Positions 25,385-33,673 of a DNA stretch of 39,535 bases are shown here, one piece after another. Below the pieces are notes generated by a model. It was given only the letters and a program-made list of their open reading frames with translations, had not been told where the DNA came from and did not search any database. The position numbers and the translations under genes are program-made. The stretch's first letter is position 1. Each line of letters opens with the position of its first letter. The stretch spans positions 1 through 39,535 of the forward strand of contig NZ_JAMDGY010000118.1 of the NCBI RefSeq assembly GCF_028656955.1, given 5' to 3'. The stretch is from Pseudomonas fontis. Its GTDB lineage: Bacteria > Pseudomonadota > Gammaproteobacteria > Pseudomonadales > Pseudomonadaceae.

Positions 25385-26095
25385 GTGGGCAGTATCTACC
25401 TGATTCGACATGGCCAGGCCTCCTTCGGTGCAGACGACTACGACGTCCTCTCCCCGGTGGGTCTGCGTCAGAGCGAAGCCCTCGGCGACCATCTGGCCCA
25501 ACTGGGCTTGCGCCTGGACCGCTGCATTGCCGGCGACCTGCGCCGCCAGCAAGACACCGGTCGCCTGGCTCTGGCCCGGATGCAGGCGAGCGGTGCTGCA
25601 CTGCCAGCGCTGGAAACCGATGCCGCCTTCAACGAATTCGATGCCGACGCGATGATCCGCGCGCTGATCCCCGGCCTGTTGCCGCACGAGCCCGAAGCCT
25701 TGCACGTATTGCGCAACGCCAGGGACAACCGCAGCGAGTTCCAGCGCCTGTTCGCCCTGCTGATCGAGCGCTGGCACAGTGGCGAGCACGACTGCGAAGG
25801 GCTGGAAAGCTGGCAGGGGTTTGTTGCACGGGTCAACGACGGTTTACAGCGGGTGCTGCAACAGGCCGGCCACGGCGACAACATTGCGATCTTCACCTCC
25901 GGCGGCACCATTGCCGCCCTGCTCCACCTGATTACCGGAATCACCGCCTGTCAGGCGTTTACCCTGAACTGGCAGATCATCAACACCTCGCTGAGCCAAC
26001 TGAAGTTTCGCGGCAGCGAGGTCACCCTGGCTTCCTTCAACAGCCAAGCCCATGTGCAGCTGTTGAGGACGCCGGAACTCATCACCTATCGATGA
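25385..26095 (+). CDS. Histidine phosphatase superfamily protein with one atypical catalytic residue
   Basis: A 236-aa protein starting at GTG 25385 behind a weak purine-rich site. The phosphohistidine motif 'LIRHGQASFG' (Arg8, His9) is intact, and Glu84 ('FNEFD') may be the proton donor. The second catalytic histidine, usually in a 'xTHGG' loop, is replaced by Ser172 in 'IFTSGGTIAAL'. Similar 'SGG' loops occur in a subfamily of bacterial members as I recall, so this may be a natural variant with altered phosphatase chemistry rather than a dead enzyme. It is divergent from sohB and probably co-transcribed with the SCP2 gene 54 bp downstream. Together with the following acyl-chain genes it may belong to a lipid-related locus, but its substrate is unknown. 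Confidence 0.85.
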   Translation: MGSIYLIRHGQASFGADDYDVLSPVGLRQSEALGDHLAQLGLRLDRCIAGDLRRQQDTGRLALARMQASGAALPALETDAAFNEFDADAMIRALIPGLLPHEPEALHVLRNARDNRSEFQRLFALLIERWHSGEHDCEGLESWQGFVARVNDGLQRVLQQAGHGDNIAIFTSGGTIAALLHLITGITACQAFTLNWQIINTSLSQLKFRGSEVTLASFNSQAHVQLLRTPELITYR

Positions 26096-26149
26096 GCCGG
26101 CCCCCTACGACCTTGTCGGTCGCTGAAATCACTTAATAAGGAATGCACC

Positions 26150-26467
26150 ATGACTTCTGTAGCTGATGCCGTTAAGGCCATGCAAGCCAAGTTCAACCCA
26201 GCCGCTGCTGCCGGCCTGGACCTGGTATTCGGTTTCAACATCACCGACGAAGACAAACAATACGCACTGATCGTCAAAGACGGCACCTGCGACATCCAGG
26301 AAGGTGAAAACGCCGACGCCAACTGCACCCTGGTGCTGGACAGCGAAACCCTGAAAGGTATCGTCAGCGGTGAAACCGACGGCATGCAGGCCTTCATGGG
26401 CGGCAAGCTGCGCGTTGAAGGCGACATGATGCTGTCGATGAAACTCAGCGAGCTGTTCCCGGCCTAA
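26150..26467 (+). CDS. SCP2 sterol-carrier-domain protein
   Basis: A 105-aa single-domain protein with AAGGA before the ATG. It has the SCP2 fold signatures: an N-terminal helix ('VADAVKAMQAKFNP'), 'LDLVFGFNITDED', 'DANCTLVLDSETLKGIVSGE' and 'QAFMGGKLRVEGDMMLSMKLSELF'. SCP2 domains hold lipids or fatty acyl-CoA in a hydrophobic tunnel, so in bacteria a soluble acyl-CoA or lipid carrier is plausible. Its place before a phosphotransferase, SDR and crotonase set supports a link to fatty-acid handling. A strong terminator follows, separating it from the next operon. Confidence 0.92.
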   Translation: MTSVADAVKAMQAKFNPAAAAGLDLVFGFNITDEDKQYALIVKDGTCDIQEGENADANCTLVLDSETLKGIVSGETDGMQAFMGGKLRVEGDMMLSMKLSELFPA

Positions 26468-26486
26468 GCCCTGCGCTGATGCCGAC

Positions 26487-26521
26487 AAAAACCGAAGCCT
26501 TGAACCGCTTCGGTTTTTTTT
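26487..26521 (+). terminator. Rho-independent terminator after the SCP2 gene
   Basis: A 12-bp stem AAAAACCGAAGC (26487-26498) pairs with 26507-26518 across an 8-nt loop, and the T-tract runs eight residues (26514-26521). This is a textbook intrinsic terminator 20 bp past the SCP2 stop. Confidence 0.92.
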
Positions 26522-26661
26522 CACCCGGATTTTTTGCCCGGCATCAGGTGCGTTGATCGACCGGCAACACGCCCGCCTATAAGGCTACCCGGCGCTTGTC
26601 CGGCCCCGCTGTGAGAATTAGATTAGCCAATAGTAATCAGCTTTCAGAATAAGGGATCAGC

Positions 26662-27729
26662 ATGACGCTCACCGACCAGTCCACCCAGGTTCGCCCCGGC
26701 GAAGAACTCGATGTCGCCTTGATCGACCCTTACCTCAAGGCCCACATTGCGGGCCTGAGCGGCGTGCCCTCCATCAGCCAGTTCCCTGGCGGTGCGTCGA
26801 ACCTGACCTACCTGCTGCAATACCCCGAGCGCGAGTTCGTGTTGCGTCGCCCGCCGTTCGGGCACAAGGCCAAGTCGGCCCACGACATGGGCCGCGAGTT
26901 TCGCATCCTCAACCAGCTCAACAACGGCTTCCCGTACTGCCCCAAGGCCTACGTGCACTGCACCGACGAGTCGTTGATCGGGGGTGAGTTCTACGTCATG
27001 GACCGGGTCAAGGGCATCATCCTGCGCTCGGATATCCCCGCCGAGCTGGGCCTGGATGCCACGCGTACCGAGGCGCTGTGCAAGAGCTTCATCGACCGCA
27101 TGGTCGAGTTGCACCAGGTGGACTACAGCGCCTGCGGCCTGGCCGACCTGGGCAAGCCCGAAGGCTACGTGCAGCGCCAGATCGAAGGCTGGGCCAGCCG
27201 CTACGAAACAGCCCTGACCCCGGACGCGCCGCGCTGGGAGAAGGTGATTGCCTGGCTGCGCGAGAAGATGCCCGCCGATCACCCGCGCCCGGGGATCATC
27301 CACAACGACTACCGTTTCGACAACGTCATCCTCGATGCCGAGAACCCGATGCGCATCATCGGCGTGCTCGACTGGGAGATGACCACCATCGGCGACCCGC
27401 TGATGGACCTGGGCAACACCCTGGCCTACTGGATCGAAGCCGATGACCCGGCGCCGGTGCAACTGATGCGCCGCCAGCCGAGCAATGCGCCGGGCATGCT
27501 GACCCGTCGCCAGTTCGTCGACTACTACGCCGAGCGCGCGGGCATTGCCATCGACAACTACGACTTCTACTACACCTATGGCTTGTTCCGCCTGGCCGGG
27601 ATCGTCCAGCAGATCTACTACCGTTTCTTCCATGGCCAGACCCAGGACAAGCGCTTCGCGCAGTTCATCCAGATGAACAAGCTGCTGGAGCACATGAGCC
27701 TGCAGGTGATCGGCAAATCCAGCCTCTGA
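26662..27729 (+). CDS. APH-like phosphotransferase family protein (ACAD10-type)
   Basis: A 355-aa protein with the aminoglycoside/choline kinase-like fold. It has a nucleotide-binding loop ('FPGGASNLTYLL', then Arg-rich 'FVLRRPPFG'), the Brenner catalytic loop 'HNDYRFDNVIL' (His214, Asp216, Asn221) and the metal-binding 'VLDWEMTTIGDP' (Asp237). This branch resembles the kinase part of human ACAD10/ACAD11. Those proteins phosphorylate 4-hydroxyacyl-CoA so the acyl-CoA dehydrogenase part can continue degradation. The SDR gene begins 22 bp downstream, making a likely two-gene operon for hydroxy-fatty-acid use. It is not expected to be an antibiotic resistance enzyme. AAGGGA lies before the ATG. 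Confidence 0.9.
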   Translation: MTLTDQSTQVRPGEELDVALIDPYLKAHIAGLSGVPSISQFPGGASNLTYLLQYPEREFVLRRPPFGHKAKSAHDMGREFRILNQLNNGFPYCPKAYVHCTDESLIGGEFYVMDRVKGIILRSDIPAELGLDATRTEALCKSFIDRMVELHQVDYSACGLADLGKPEGYVQRQIEGWASRYETALTPDAPRWEKVIAWLREKMPADHPRPGIIHNDYRFDNVILDAENPMRIIGVLDWEMTTIGDPLMDLGNTLAYWIEADDPAPVQLMRRQPSNAPGMLTRRQFVDYYAERAGIAIDNYDFYYTYGLFRLAGIVQQIYYRFFHGQTQDKRFAQFIQMNKLLEHMSLQVIGKSSL

Positions 27730-27751
27730 CGACTACAACAAGGAAAACACC

Positions 27752-28519
27752 ATGTCCAAGACCCAACTGTTCGACCTTGACGGCAAGATCGCGTTTGTCT
27801 CCGGTGCCAGCCGTGGCATTGGCGAGGCCATCGCCCACCTGCTGGCGCAGCAGGGTGCCCATGTGATCGTCTCCAGCCGCAAGCTCGAGGGTTGCCAGCA
27901 GGTGGCCGAGGCGATCATCGCGGCGGGCGGCAAGGCGACCCCGGTGGCTTGCCATATCGGCGAGATGGAGCAGATTACCCAGGTGTTCGCCGGTATTCGC
28001 GAGCAGTTCGGGCGCTTGGACATTCTGGTGAACAACGCCGCGACCAACCCGCAGTTCTGCAATGTGCTGGACACTGACCTGAGTGCCTTCCAGAAGACCG
28101 TGGACGTGAACATTCGTGGGTACTTCTTCATGTCGGTGGAAGCCGGCAAGCTGATGCGCGAGAGCGGCGGTGGCAGCATCATCAACGTGGCGTCGATCAA
28201 TGGCGTATCGCCGGGGGTGTTCCAGGGCATCTACTCGGTGACCAAGGCGGCGGTGATCAACATGACCAAGGTGTTTGCCAAGGAGTGCGCGCCGTTCGGC
28301 ATTCGTTGCAACGCGCTGCTGCCGGGGCTGACCGACACCAAGTTTGCCTCGGCGCTGGTGAAGAACGAGGCGATCCTCAATACCGCGCTGCAGCAGATCC
28401 CGCTCAAGCGCGTGGCTGATCCGAAGGAGATGGCCGGGGCGGTGTTGTACCTGGCGAGTGATGCGTCAAGCTACACCACTGGGGTGGCGCTGAATGTGGA
28501 TGGGGGCTTCCTGTCCTGA
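27752..28519 (+). CDS. Short-chain dehydrogenase/reductase (classical SDR)
   Basis: A 255-aa protein with AAGGAAA before the ATG. The cofactor motif GASRGIG is at residues 18-24, 'NNAATN' at about 94-99, catalytic Asn120, Ser148, Tyr161 and Lys165 (YSVTK), and the C-terminal family signature 'GVALNVDGGFLS'. A basic Arg43 after the second beta strand ('VSSRKLEG') hints at NADP(H). Classical SDRs interconvert a hydroxyl and a keto group; FabG- or hydroxyacyl-CoA-type substrates fit the neighbouring acyl-CoA-linked phosphotransferase gene. Which substrate it uses cannot be read from sequence. A REP-type palindrome follows. Confidence 0.92.
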   Translation: MSKTQLFDLDGKIAFVSGASRGIGEAIAHLLAQQGAHVIVSSRKLEGCQQVAEAIIAAGGKATPVACHIGEMEQITQVFAGIREQFGRLDILVNNAATNPQFCNVLDTDLSAFQKTVDVNIRGYFFMSVEAGKLMRESGGGSIINVASINGVSPGVFQGIYSVTKAAVINMTKVFAKECAPFGIRCNALLPGLTDTKFASALVKNEAILNTALQQIPLKRVADPKEMAGAVLYLASDASSYTTGVALNVDGGFLS

Positions 28520-28533
28520 CACGCTCACCGCTC

Positions 28534-28631
28534 TTGTAGCCGCTGCCGCAAGGCTGCGCTCGCCTGCGCAGCAGGCGCCGCCTTTGGGAGCCCTAACGGA
28601 CTCCAGCGCAGCCTCACGGCAGCGGCTACAA
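28534..28631. repeat. Paired REP-type inverted repeat (TTGTAGCCGCTGCCGC family)
   Basis: The outer arms TTGTAGCCGCTGCCGCAAGG.. (28534-28558) and its near-complement (28607-28631) enclose about 48 nt. Within that lies an inner hairpin CGCCTGCGCAGCAGGCG (28561-28577). It fills most of the gap between the SDR and TSUP genes. This family is distinct from the GCGGGACCAGCC type at 68-126. Confidence 0.85.
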
Positions 28632-28754
28632 ATTGTGCATGGCAATACGAGCAGTCCCGCGATAGAGCCCTGACAGACAGCGGCGATCTCCTTTACCATA
28701 TCGACCCTTAGGCGCAGCGCCTTCTTCTGCGCCCAGTCGATTAAGCCCAAGCCC

Positions 28755-29534
28755 ATGCCCTTCGAACTCAGCGTAGACCTCACCACCCTCGCCATTCTCG
28801 CCGTCGTTGCCTTCGTCGCCGGTTTCATCGATGCCATCGCCGGTGGCGGCGGCCTGCTGACCACCCCCGCGCTGCTCACCGCCGGCATGCCACCGCACCT
28901 GGTACTGGGCACCAACAAGCTCAGCTCGACCTTCGGCTCAGCCACCGCCAGCTTCACCTACTACCGACGCAAGCTGTTCCACCCCAAACAATGGCGCCAC
29001 GCCCTGGTCGGCACCCTCGTCGGCGCCCTGATCGGCGCCGTGGTCGCCCACTACCTGCCGGCCGAATGGCTGAACAAGATGCTCCCGGTGATCGTCTTCG
29101 CCTGCGGCGTCTACCTGCTGTTCGGCGGCACGCCGAAAGCACCGCTGGACGCCGACATCCCGGTGAAGAAGAAGTGGCAACTGCCGCAAGGCTTCACCCT
29201 GGGCTTCTATGATGGCGTCGCCGGCCCCGGCACCGGCGCCTTCTGGACCGTCAGCTCGCTGCTGCTCTACCCCATCGACCTGGTCAAGGCCAGCGGCGTG
29301 GCGCGCAGCATGAACTTCGTCAGCAACGCCGCCGCCCTGTCGGTGTTCATCTTCTCCGGCCAGGTGGACTGGCTGGTGGGCCTGTCGATGGGGTCGGCAC
29401 TGATGGTCGGCGCGTTCTTCGGCGCACGCACCGCCATCAAGGGTGGCAGCAAGTTCATCCGCCCGGTGTTCATCACCGTGGTGTTGGCGCTGACCGTGCG
29501 CCTAGCGTGGCAGCACTGGTTCGGCCAGGCCTAA
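28755..29534 (+). CDS. TSUP-family (TauE/SafE, YfcA-like) anion exporter
   Basis: A 259-aa inner-membrane protein with about eight hydrophobic segments. It shows the family's duplicated glycine-rich signature: 'AGFIDAIAGGGGLLTTPALL' and 'LGTNKLSSTFGSATASFTYY' in the first half, 'GFYDGVAGPGTGAFWTVSSLLL' and 'SNAAALSVFIFSG' in the second. TSUP members export sulfite, sulfonates or other organic anions. The sequence is most like the YfcA branch, whose substrate is unsettled. The ribosome site is poor. The stop overlaps the 3' end of convergent nudC by 33 bp. Confidence 0.9.
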   Translation: MPFELSVDLTTLAILAVVAFVAGFIDAIAGGGGLLTTPALLTAGMPPHLVLGTNKLSSTFGSATASFTYYRRKLFHPKQWRHALVGTLVGALIGAVVAHYLPAEWLNKMLPVIVFACGVYLLFGGTPKAPLDADIPVKKKWQLPQGFTLGFYDGVAGPGTGAFWTVSSLLLYPIDLVKASGVARSMNFVSNAAALSVFIFSGQVDWLVGLSMGSALMVGAFFGARTAIKGGSKFIRPVFITVVLALTVRLAWQHWFGQA

Positions 29535-30332
29535 GCGCCGCGCCACATACAGGTCGATCAGGTAACGGGCAATCGAGCGCCCCGCCGGCAACGGCGGCAG
29601 CGCATCGATGCGGAACCACTGGGCGTCCTCGATCTCGTCCGGCTGCATGACGATTTCGCCACCGGCATATTCGGCATGGAAACCCAGCATCATCGAATGC
29701 GGGAACGGCCAGCACTGGCTGCCGACGTACTGGATGTTGCTGACCTCGATCGCCACTTCCTCGCGCACCTCGCGCACCAGGCAATCCTCCGCCGATTCGC
29801 CCGGCTCGGCAAAGCCGGCCAGGGTGCTGTAGACCCCCGCGACAAAGCGTGGTGAACGCGCCAGGAGGATTTCATCGCCACGGCTGATCAGCACGATCAT
29901 GCTCGGCGAAATGCGCGGGTAGCTGCGCAGCTCGCACGGCGCGCAGTACATCGCCCGCTCCCAGTGGATCTGCTCCATCGCCTGGCCGCAGCTCCCGCAA
30001 AAACGGTGCTCGCGGGCCCAGGTGGCGATCTGCGCGGCGTAGCCAAGGATCTTGTAGGTATCGAAGTCGCCTTCGAGCATGAACTGGCGCAGGCCGCGCC
30101 AGCTGCAGCCCGGCACGCTTTGCGGGGCGCGCAGCTCCAGCAGGAACACCGGCTGGCCGTCGTAGTGGCCAATGCCGTGTTCGAACAGAACGTCCAGTTC
30201 CTGGCGCTTGAGCCAGTCGCGCGGGAACAGCGCGCCGTTGCCGTCCACCAGAAAGCCCTCGGCACAGCGGGCAACCGCCCAGCCCCCGGTGATCGTCGTA
30301 TCCAGTACCGCAGTGGTCCAGCGCGCTGACAT
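29502..30332 (-). CDS. nudC: NAD(+) diphosphatase / mRNA NAD-decapping enzyme
   Basis: A 276-aa protein; ATG 30332 is preferred to 30341 because AAGGA lies 8 nt before it and would abut the other start. A zinc ribbon is formed by Cys112, Cys115, Cys130 and Cys133 ('CGSC', 'CAPC'). The Nudix box spans about residues 173-195 ('GFAEPGESAEDCLVREVREE'). The NudC signature after the box reads 'SQCWPFPHSMM', against the usual SQPWPFP, a Pro-to-Cys change at Cys207. The enzyme cleaves NAD(H) to NMN and AMP and removes NAD caps from RNA 5' ends. Its end overlaps the TSUP gene. The crotonase gene ends 34 bp upstream on the same strand, so the two are probably co-transcribed. Confidence 0.95.
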   Translation of the reverse strand: MSARWTTAVLDTTITGGWAVARCAEGFLVDGNGALFPRDWLKRQELDVLFEHGIGHYDGQPVFLLELRAPQSVPGCSWRGLRQFMLEGDFDTYKILGYAAQIATWAREHRFCGSCGQAMEQIHWERAMYCAPCELRSYPRISPSMIVLISRGDEILLARSPRFVAGVYSTLAGFAEPGESAEDCLVREVREEVAIEVSNIQYVGSQCWPFPHSMMLGFHAEYAGGEIVMQPDEIEDAQWFRIDALPPLPAGRSIARYLIDLYVARRLGLAEPVLPR

Positions 30333-30366
30333 GTTCCCCATCCTTATTGCCCCGACGCCTGATGCC

Positions 30367-31179
30367 TCAGTCGTCGAAGGTCGGTTTTTGTTTGCTCATG
30401 CCGGCGGCGACCGCCACCCGCAGGTCGGTGGATTGCAGCATGGCGGCGTTCCAGGTGGCAATGTATTCCAGCCCGTCGTCGATCCGGTGATCGCGCATGT
30501 AGCTGAGCATCTCCTTGGTGCCGGCCACGGCAATGGGCGATTTTCCCGCAATTTCGGCGGCAATGGCAAAGACGCCGTCCATCAGGCTGGCATGGTCGGC
30601 GTAGGTGCGGTTGACCAGGCCGATCTGCCGCGCCTCTTCGGCCTCCACGGTACGCCCGGTGTAGGCCAGCTCACGCAGCAGGCCGTCGCCGATGATACGC
30701 GGCAAACGTTGCAGGGTGCCGACATCGGCGGCCATGCCCATGTCGATTTCCTTGATCGAGAACTGCGCGTCGCTGGCGGCATAACGCATGTCGCAGGCAG
30801 CAATCAGGTCGATGGCGCCGCCGATGCAGTAGCCCTGGATGGCCGCCAGCACCGGCTTGCGGCAGTTGTCGACGGCGTTGAACGAGGCCTGCATCTGCAG
30901 GATCTTGCGCCGCAGCAAGCGCGCGTTGCGGCCGACGTCCTTGCCCAGCTCGTTGGCCACCGAGGCCAGCAGCATCAGGTCGATACCCGAGGAGAAATGC
31001 TTGCCCGCGCCGCTGATCACCACCACGCGCACGGCGTCGGTTTCATCGATCCACTGGAAGATCTCGACGATCTCGCTCCAGAACGCCGCGTTCATGGCGT
31101 TGATCTTTTCCGGGCGGTTGATCTGCACATGGGCGATATTGTTCGTCAGTTCGACCTTGAACGCGCTGTATTCGGTCAC
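30367..31179 (-). CDS. Crotonase family; delta(3,5)-delta(2,4)-dienoyl-CoA isomerase-like
   Basis: A 270-aa protein; GTG 31179 is chosen because AAGGAG lies 8 nt before it, whereas a GTG at 31188 overlaps that site. Oxyanion-hole segments are 'FSSGIDL' and 'GYCIGGAIDL'. Three acidic residues, Asp124, Glu144 ('KEIDMG') and Asp152 ('ADVGTLQRLP'), have the same spacing (20 and 8) as the catalytic Asp176, Glu196 and Asp204 of rat ECH1, which I recall for this isomerase. That supports shifting of conjugated double bonds in beta-oxidation of odd-position unsaturated fatty acids, rather than simple hydration. nudC follows 34 bp downstream. Confidence 0.88.
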   Translation of the reverse strand: MTEYSAFKVELTNNIAHVQINRPEKINAMNAAFWSEIVEIFQWIDETDAVRVVVISGAGKHFSSGIDLMLLASVANELGKDVGRNARLLRRKILQMQASFNAVDNCRKPVLAAIQGYCIGGAIDLIAACDMRYAASDAQFSIKEIDMGMAADVGTLQRLPRIIGDGLLRELAYTGRTVEAEEARQIGLVNRTYADHASLMDGVFAIAAEIAGKSPIAVAGTKEMLSYMRDHRIDDGLEYIATWNAAMLQSTDLRVAVAAGMSKQKPTFDD

Positions 31180-31331
31180 GGGGAGCACTCCTTGGGCTGA
31201 AAACGGATGATCGGCGGACTATATCGCACTCCCAGGGCCGCACTTGTGCCAAATCCGGGACTATCAGTCCTTGATCTTGCCGGGCACATGGGGCAAGTTG
31301 CGCAGCTGTTGAATTATAAGGAAACACTTTC

Positions 31332-32834
31332 ATGCCCCGCTCCCTGGCCGGCGCCCTGGCCCACAACTTCCTCGGACAGTCGCCGCGCTGGTACAAGGCC
31401 ACCTTGTGCCTGTTCCTGCTGCTCAACCCCCTGTTGCTGTTCACCCTGGGCCCGGTAGTCACCGGCTGGGTGCTGGTGGTGCAGTTCATCTTCACCCTGG
31501 GCATGGCGCTCAAGTGCTACCCGCTGATGCCGGGCGGCCTGCTGATGGTCGAAGCGTTGCTGCTGGGCATGACCACGCCGCAAGCGCTGTATGACGAGCT
31601 GCAACACAACTTCCCGGTGATCCTGCTGCTGATGTTCATGGTTGCCGGCATCTACTTCATGAAGGATTTGCTGCTGTTCCTGTTCTCGCGGATCCTCCTC
31701 GGGGTGCGCTCCAAGACCGTGCTGGCCTTGCTGTTCTGCTTTCTCTCGGCGTTCCTCTCGGCGTTCCTCGATGCCTTGACCGTAACCGCAGTGATCATCA
31801 GTGCTGCCGTGGGCTTCTATTCGGTGTATCACCGCGTGGCCTCGGGGGCCAACCCGCGTGGCGAAGCGCAGATCGACAGCGACCAGCAGATCACCGAAAT
31901 GGCCCGGGAAGACCTGGAGCAGTTTCGCGCCTTCCTGCGCAGCCTGCTGATGCATGGCGCGGTGGGCACCGCACTGGGCGGCGTGTGCACCCTGGTGGGC
32001 GAGCCACAGAACCTGCTGATCGGCCACGAGATGGGCTGGCACTTCGCCGAGTTCTTCCTCAAGGTCGCGCCGGTGTCGTTGCCGGTGCTGGCGGCGGGCC
32101 TGGTGACCTGCGTGCTGTTGGAAAAACTGCGCTGGTTCGGCTATGGCACCCTGCTGCCAGACAGCGTGCGCCAGGTGCTGGCGGCTTATGCCGCCGAAGA
32201 CGATGCCGAGCGCACCACGCAGCAACGCGCGGCGCTGGTGGTGCAAGGCATTGCGGCGTTGATCCTGATTGTCGGCCTGGGCTTGCACGTGGCCGAAGTC
32301 GGCTTGATCGGCCTGCTGGTGATTGTGCTGATTACCGCGTTTACCGGGATTACCGACGAGCACCGGCTGGGCCGGGCGTTCCATGACGCCATGCCGTTCA
32401 CCGCATTGCTGGTGGTGTTTTTTGCGGTGGTGGCGGTGATTCATCAGCAGCAGTTGTTCAGCCCGCTGATCCAGGCGGTACTGGCGCTGCCGGCAGACCA
32501 GCAGCCAGGCATGCTGTTTATTGCCAATGGCTTGTTGTCGGCGATCAGTGACAACGTGTTTGTCGCGACGATCTACATCACCGAGGTGAAACAGGCGTTT
32601 CTCAATGGCGGCATGAGCCGTGAGCATTTCGAGACGCTGGCGGTGGCGATCAATACCGGGACCAACCTGCCAAGCGTGGCGACACCGAATGGACAGGCGG
32701 CGTTCCTGTTCCTGCTGACGTCGGCGATTGCACCGTTGATTCGGCTGTCGTACGGGCGGATGGTGTGGATGGCGATGCCCTACACCGTGGTCATGGGTGG
32801 GCTGGGGTGGTGGGCGGTGACGTACTGGCTGTAA
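31332..32834 (+). CDS. nhaB: Na+/H+ antiporter NhaB
   Basis: A 500-aa polytopic inner-membrane protein with AAGGAAA before the ATG. It opens with the family's 'NFLGQSPRWYKATLCLFLLLNP' and has about a dozen hydrophobic segments. Conserved NhaB stretches include 'FFSFLD'-type acidic membrane residues ('LSAFLDALTVTAVIISAAVGFYSVYH'), 'GGVCTLVGEPQNLLIG', and 'ISDNVFVATIYITEV' with 'TNLPSVATPNGQAAFLFLL'. It exchanges internal sodium for external protons and gives salt and alkaline pH tolerance. Length matches E. coli NhaB (about 513). It is divergent from the crotonase gene across 152 bp and followed by a symmetrical hairpin. Confidence 0.96.
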   Translation: MPRSLAGALAHNFLGQSPRWYKATLCLFLLLNPLLLFTLGPVVTGWVLVVQFIFTLGMALKCYPLMPGGLLMVEALLLGMTTPQALYDELQHNFPVILLLMFMVAGIYFMKDLLLFLFSRILLGVRSKTVLALLFCFLSAFLSAFLDALTVTAVIISAAVGFYSVYHRVASGANPRGEAQIDSDQQITEMAREDLEQFRAFLRSLLMHGAVGTALGGVCTLVGEPQNLLIGHEMGWHFAEFFLKVAPVSLPVLAAGLVTCVLLEKLRWFGYGTLLPDSVRQVLAAYAAEDDAERTTQQRAALVVQGIAALILIVGLGLHVAEVGLIGLLVIVLITAFTGITDEHRLGRAFHDAMPFTALLVVFFAVVAVIHQQQLFSPLIQAVLALPADQQPGMLFIANGLLSAISDNVFVATIYITEVKQAFLNGGMSREHFETLAVAINTGTNLPSVATPNGQAAFLFLLTSAIAPLIRLSYGRMVWMAMPYTVVMGGLGWWAVTYWL

Positions 32835-32845
32835 CTGCAATGCAC

Positions 32846-32874
32846 TGTGGGAGCCGGCAAGGCCGGCTCCCACA
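32846..32874. repeat. GTGGGAGCCGGC hairpin between convergent genes
   Basis: Two perfect 13-nt arms (TGTGGGAGCCGGC, 32846-32858, and its complement 32862-32874) have a 3-nt loop. It lies between the nhaB and YebC-family gene ends. The sequence is a common pseudomonad intergenic palindrome. It lacks a T-run, so its role as a terminator is only possible. Confidence 0.75.
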
Positions 32875-32908
32875 AGGGCAGAGTAATCGTAGGTAGAGCT
32901 GAGGCGGA

Positions 32909-33616
32909 TCAGCCCGCCAAGCCTACATACACTTCCTGCACATCGTCGTTGTCGTCGATGGCTTCGAGGAAGGCTTCGACTTCAGCCATTTGCTCGTCAG
33001 TCAGGCCGCCGACCGGGTTCTTCGGCACGTAGCCGATTTTGGCCGAATGAACCGCGAAACCAAACCCAGGCAAGGCCTTCTGCACGGCATCCAGGTCAGT
33101 GATGTCGGTGATGAACAGGGAAGAACCCTCTTCTTCGCCTTCCGCAAAGTCCTGTGCACCCGCTTCAATCGCCGCCATTTCCGGGTCAGCATCGCTGCTT
33201 TCCGGGGTGGCTTCGATCAGGCCGACATGGCTGAAGTCCCACGCCACCGAACCCGAAGCACCCAGCTGGCCCTTGCGGAACAGCACGCGGATCTGCGCCA
33301 CGGTGCGGTTGACGTTGTCGGTCAGGCACTCGACGATCAACGGCACCTGGTGCGGGGCAAAGCCTTCATAGGTCACCAGGGTGTACTGCACCGCGTCACC
33401 GTCCAGGCCGGCACCCTTGCGGATGGCTCGTTCCAGGGTCTCGCGGGTCATCGAGGCCTTTTTTGCCTGCACGATCGCCAGGCGCAGGCGCGGGTTCATG
33501 TCCGGGTCAGCGCCGGATTTGGCGGCGATCTGAATTTCCTTGGACAGCTTGCCCATCACCTTGCCCTTGGCGTTGGCGGCTGTTTCTCTATGCTTGGCTT
33601 TCCACTGTGCGCCCAT
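32909..33616 (-). CDS. YebC/PmpR (TACO1) family protein
   Basis: A 235-aa protein of the YebC family. It has an N-terminal 'MGAQWKAKHRETAANAKGKVMGKLSKEI', a central 'SMTRETLERAIRKGAG', 'LIVECLTDNVNRTVAQIR' and a C-terminal acidic part ('LEAIDDNDDVQEVY'). The start 'MGAQWKAK' differs from the classic RuvC-linked YebC ('MAGHSKWANI') and marks the YeeN-like paralogue. Family members were described as transcriptional regulators. Recent work links YebC-type proteins to helping ribosomes through proline stretches. No ruvC genes are nearby, in line with the paralogue call. A promoter is visible at 33674-33703. Confidence 0.93.
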   Translation of the reverse strand: MGAQWKAKHRETAANAKGKVMGKLSKEIQIAAKSGADPDMNPRLRLAIVQAKKASMTRETLERAIRKGAGLDGDAVQYTLVTYEGFAPHQVPLIVECLTDNVNRTVAQIRVLFRKGQLGASGSVAWDFSHVGLIEATPESSDADPEMAAIEAGAQDFAEGEEEGSSLFITDITDLDAVQKALPGFGFAVHSAKIGYVPKNPVGGLTDEQMAEVEAFLEAIDDNDDVQEVYVGLAG

Positions 33617-33673
33617 CTCGACTCTCTTGTATCAAGTGCCGGTTCAGGTAGCGACCGGCCAAAGTGGGTGCAG

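Noticed and set aside
26662..27729. Antibiotic (aminoglycoside) resistance phosphotransferase
   Set aside because: The fold is shared, but the sequence belongs to the ACAD10-type branch and sits with fatty-acid genes, so resistance is not supported.
31314..32873. Minus-strand frame of 519 codons opposite nhaB
   Set aside because: It is His/Gln-rich low-complexity shadow of a transporter gene that is certain on the plus strand.
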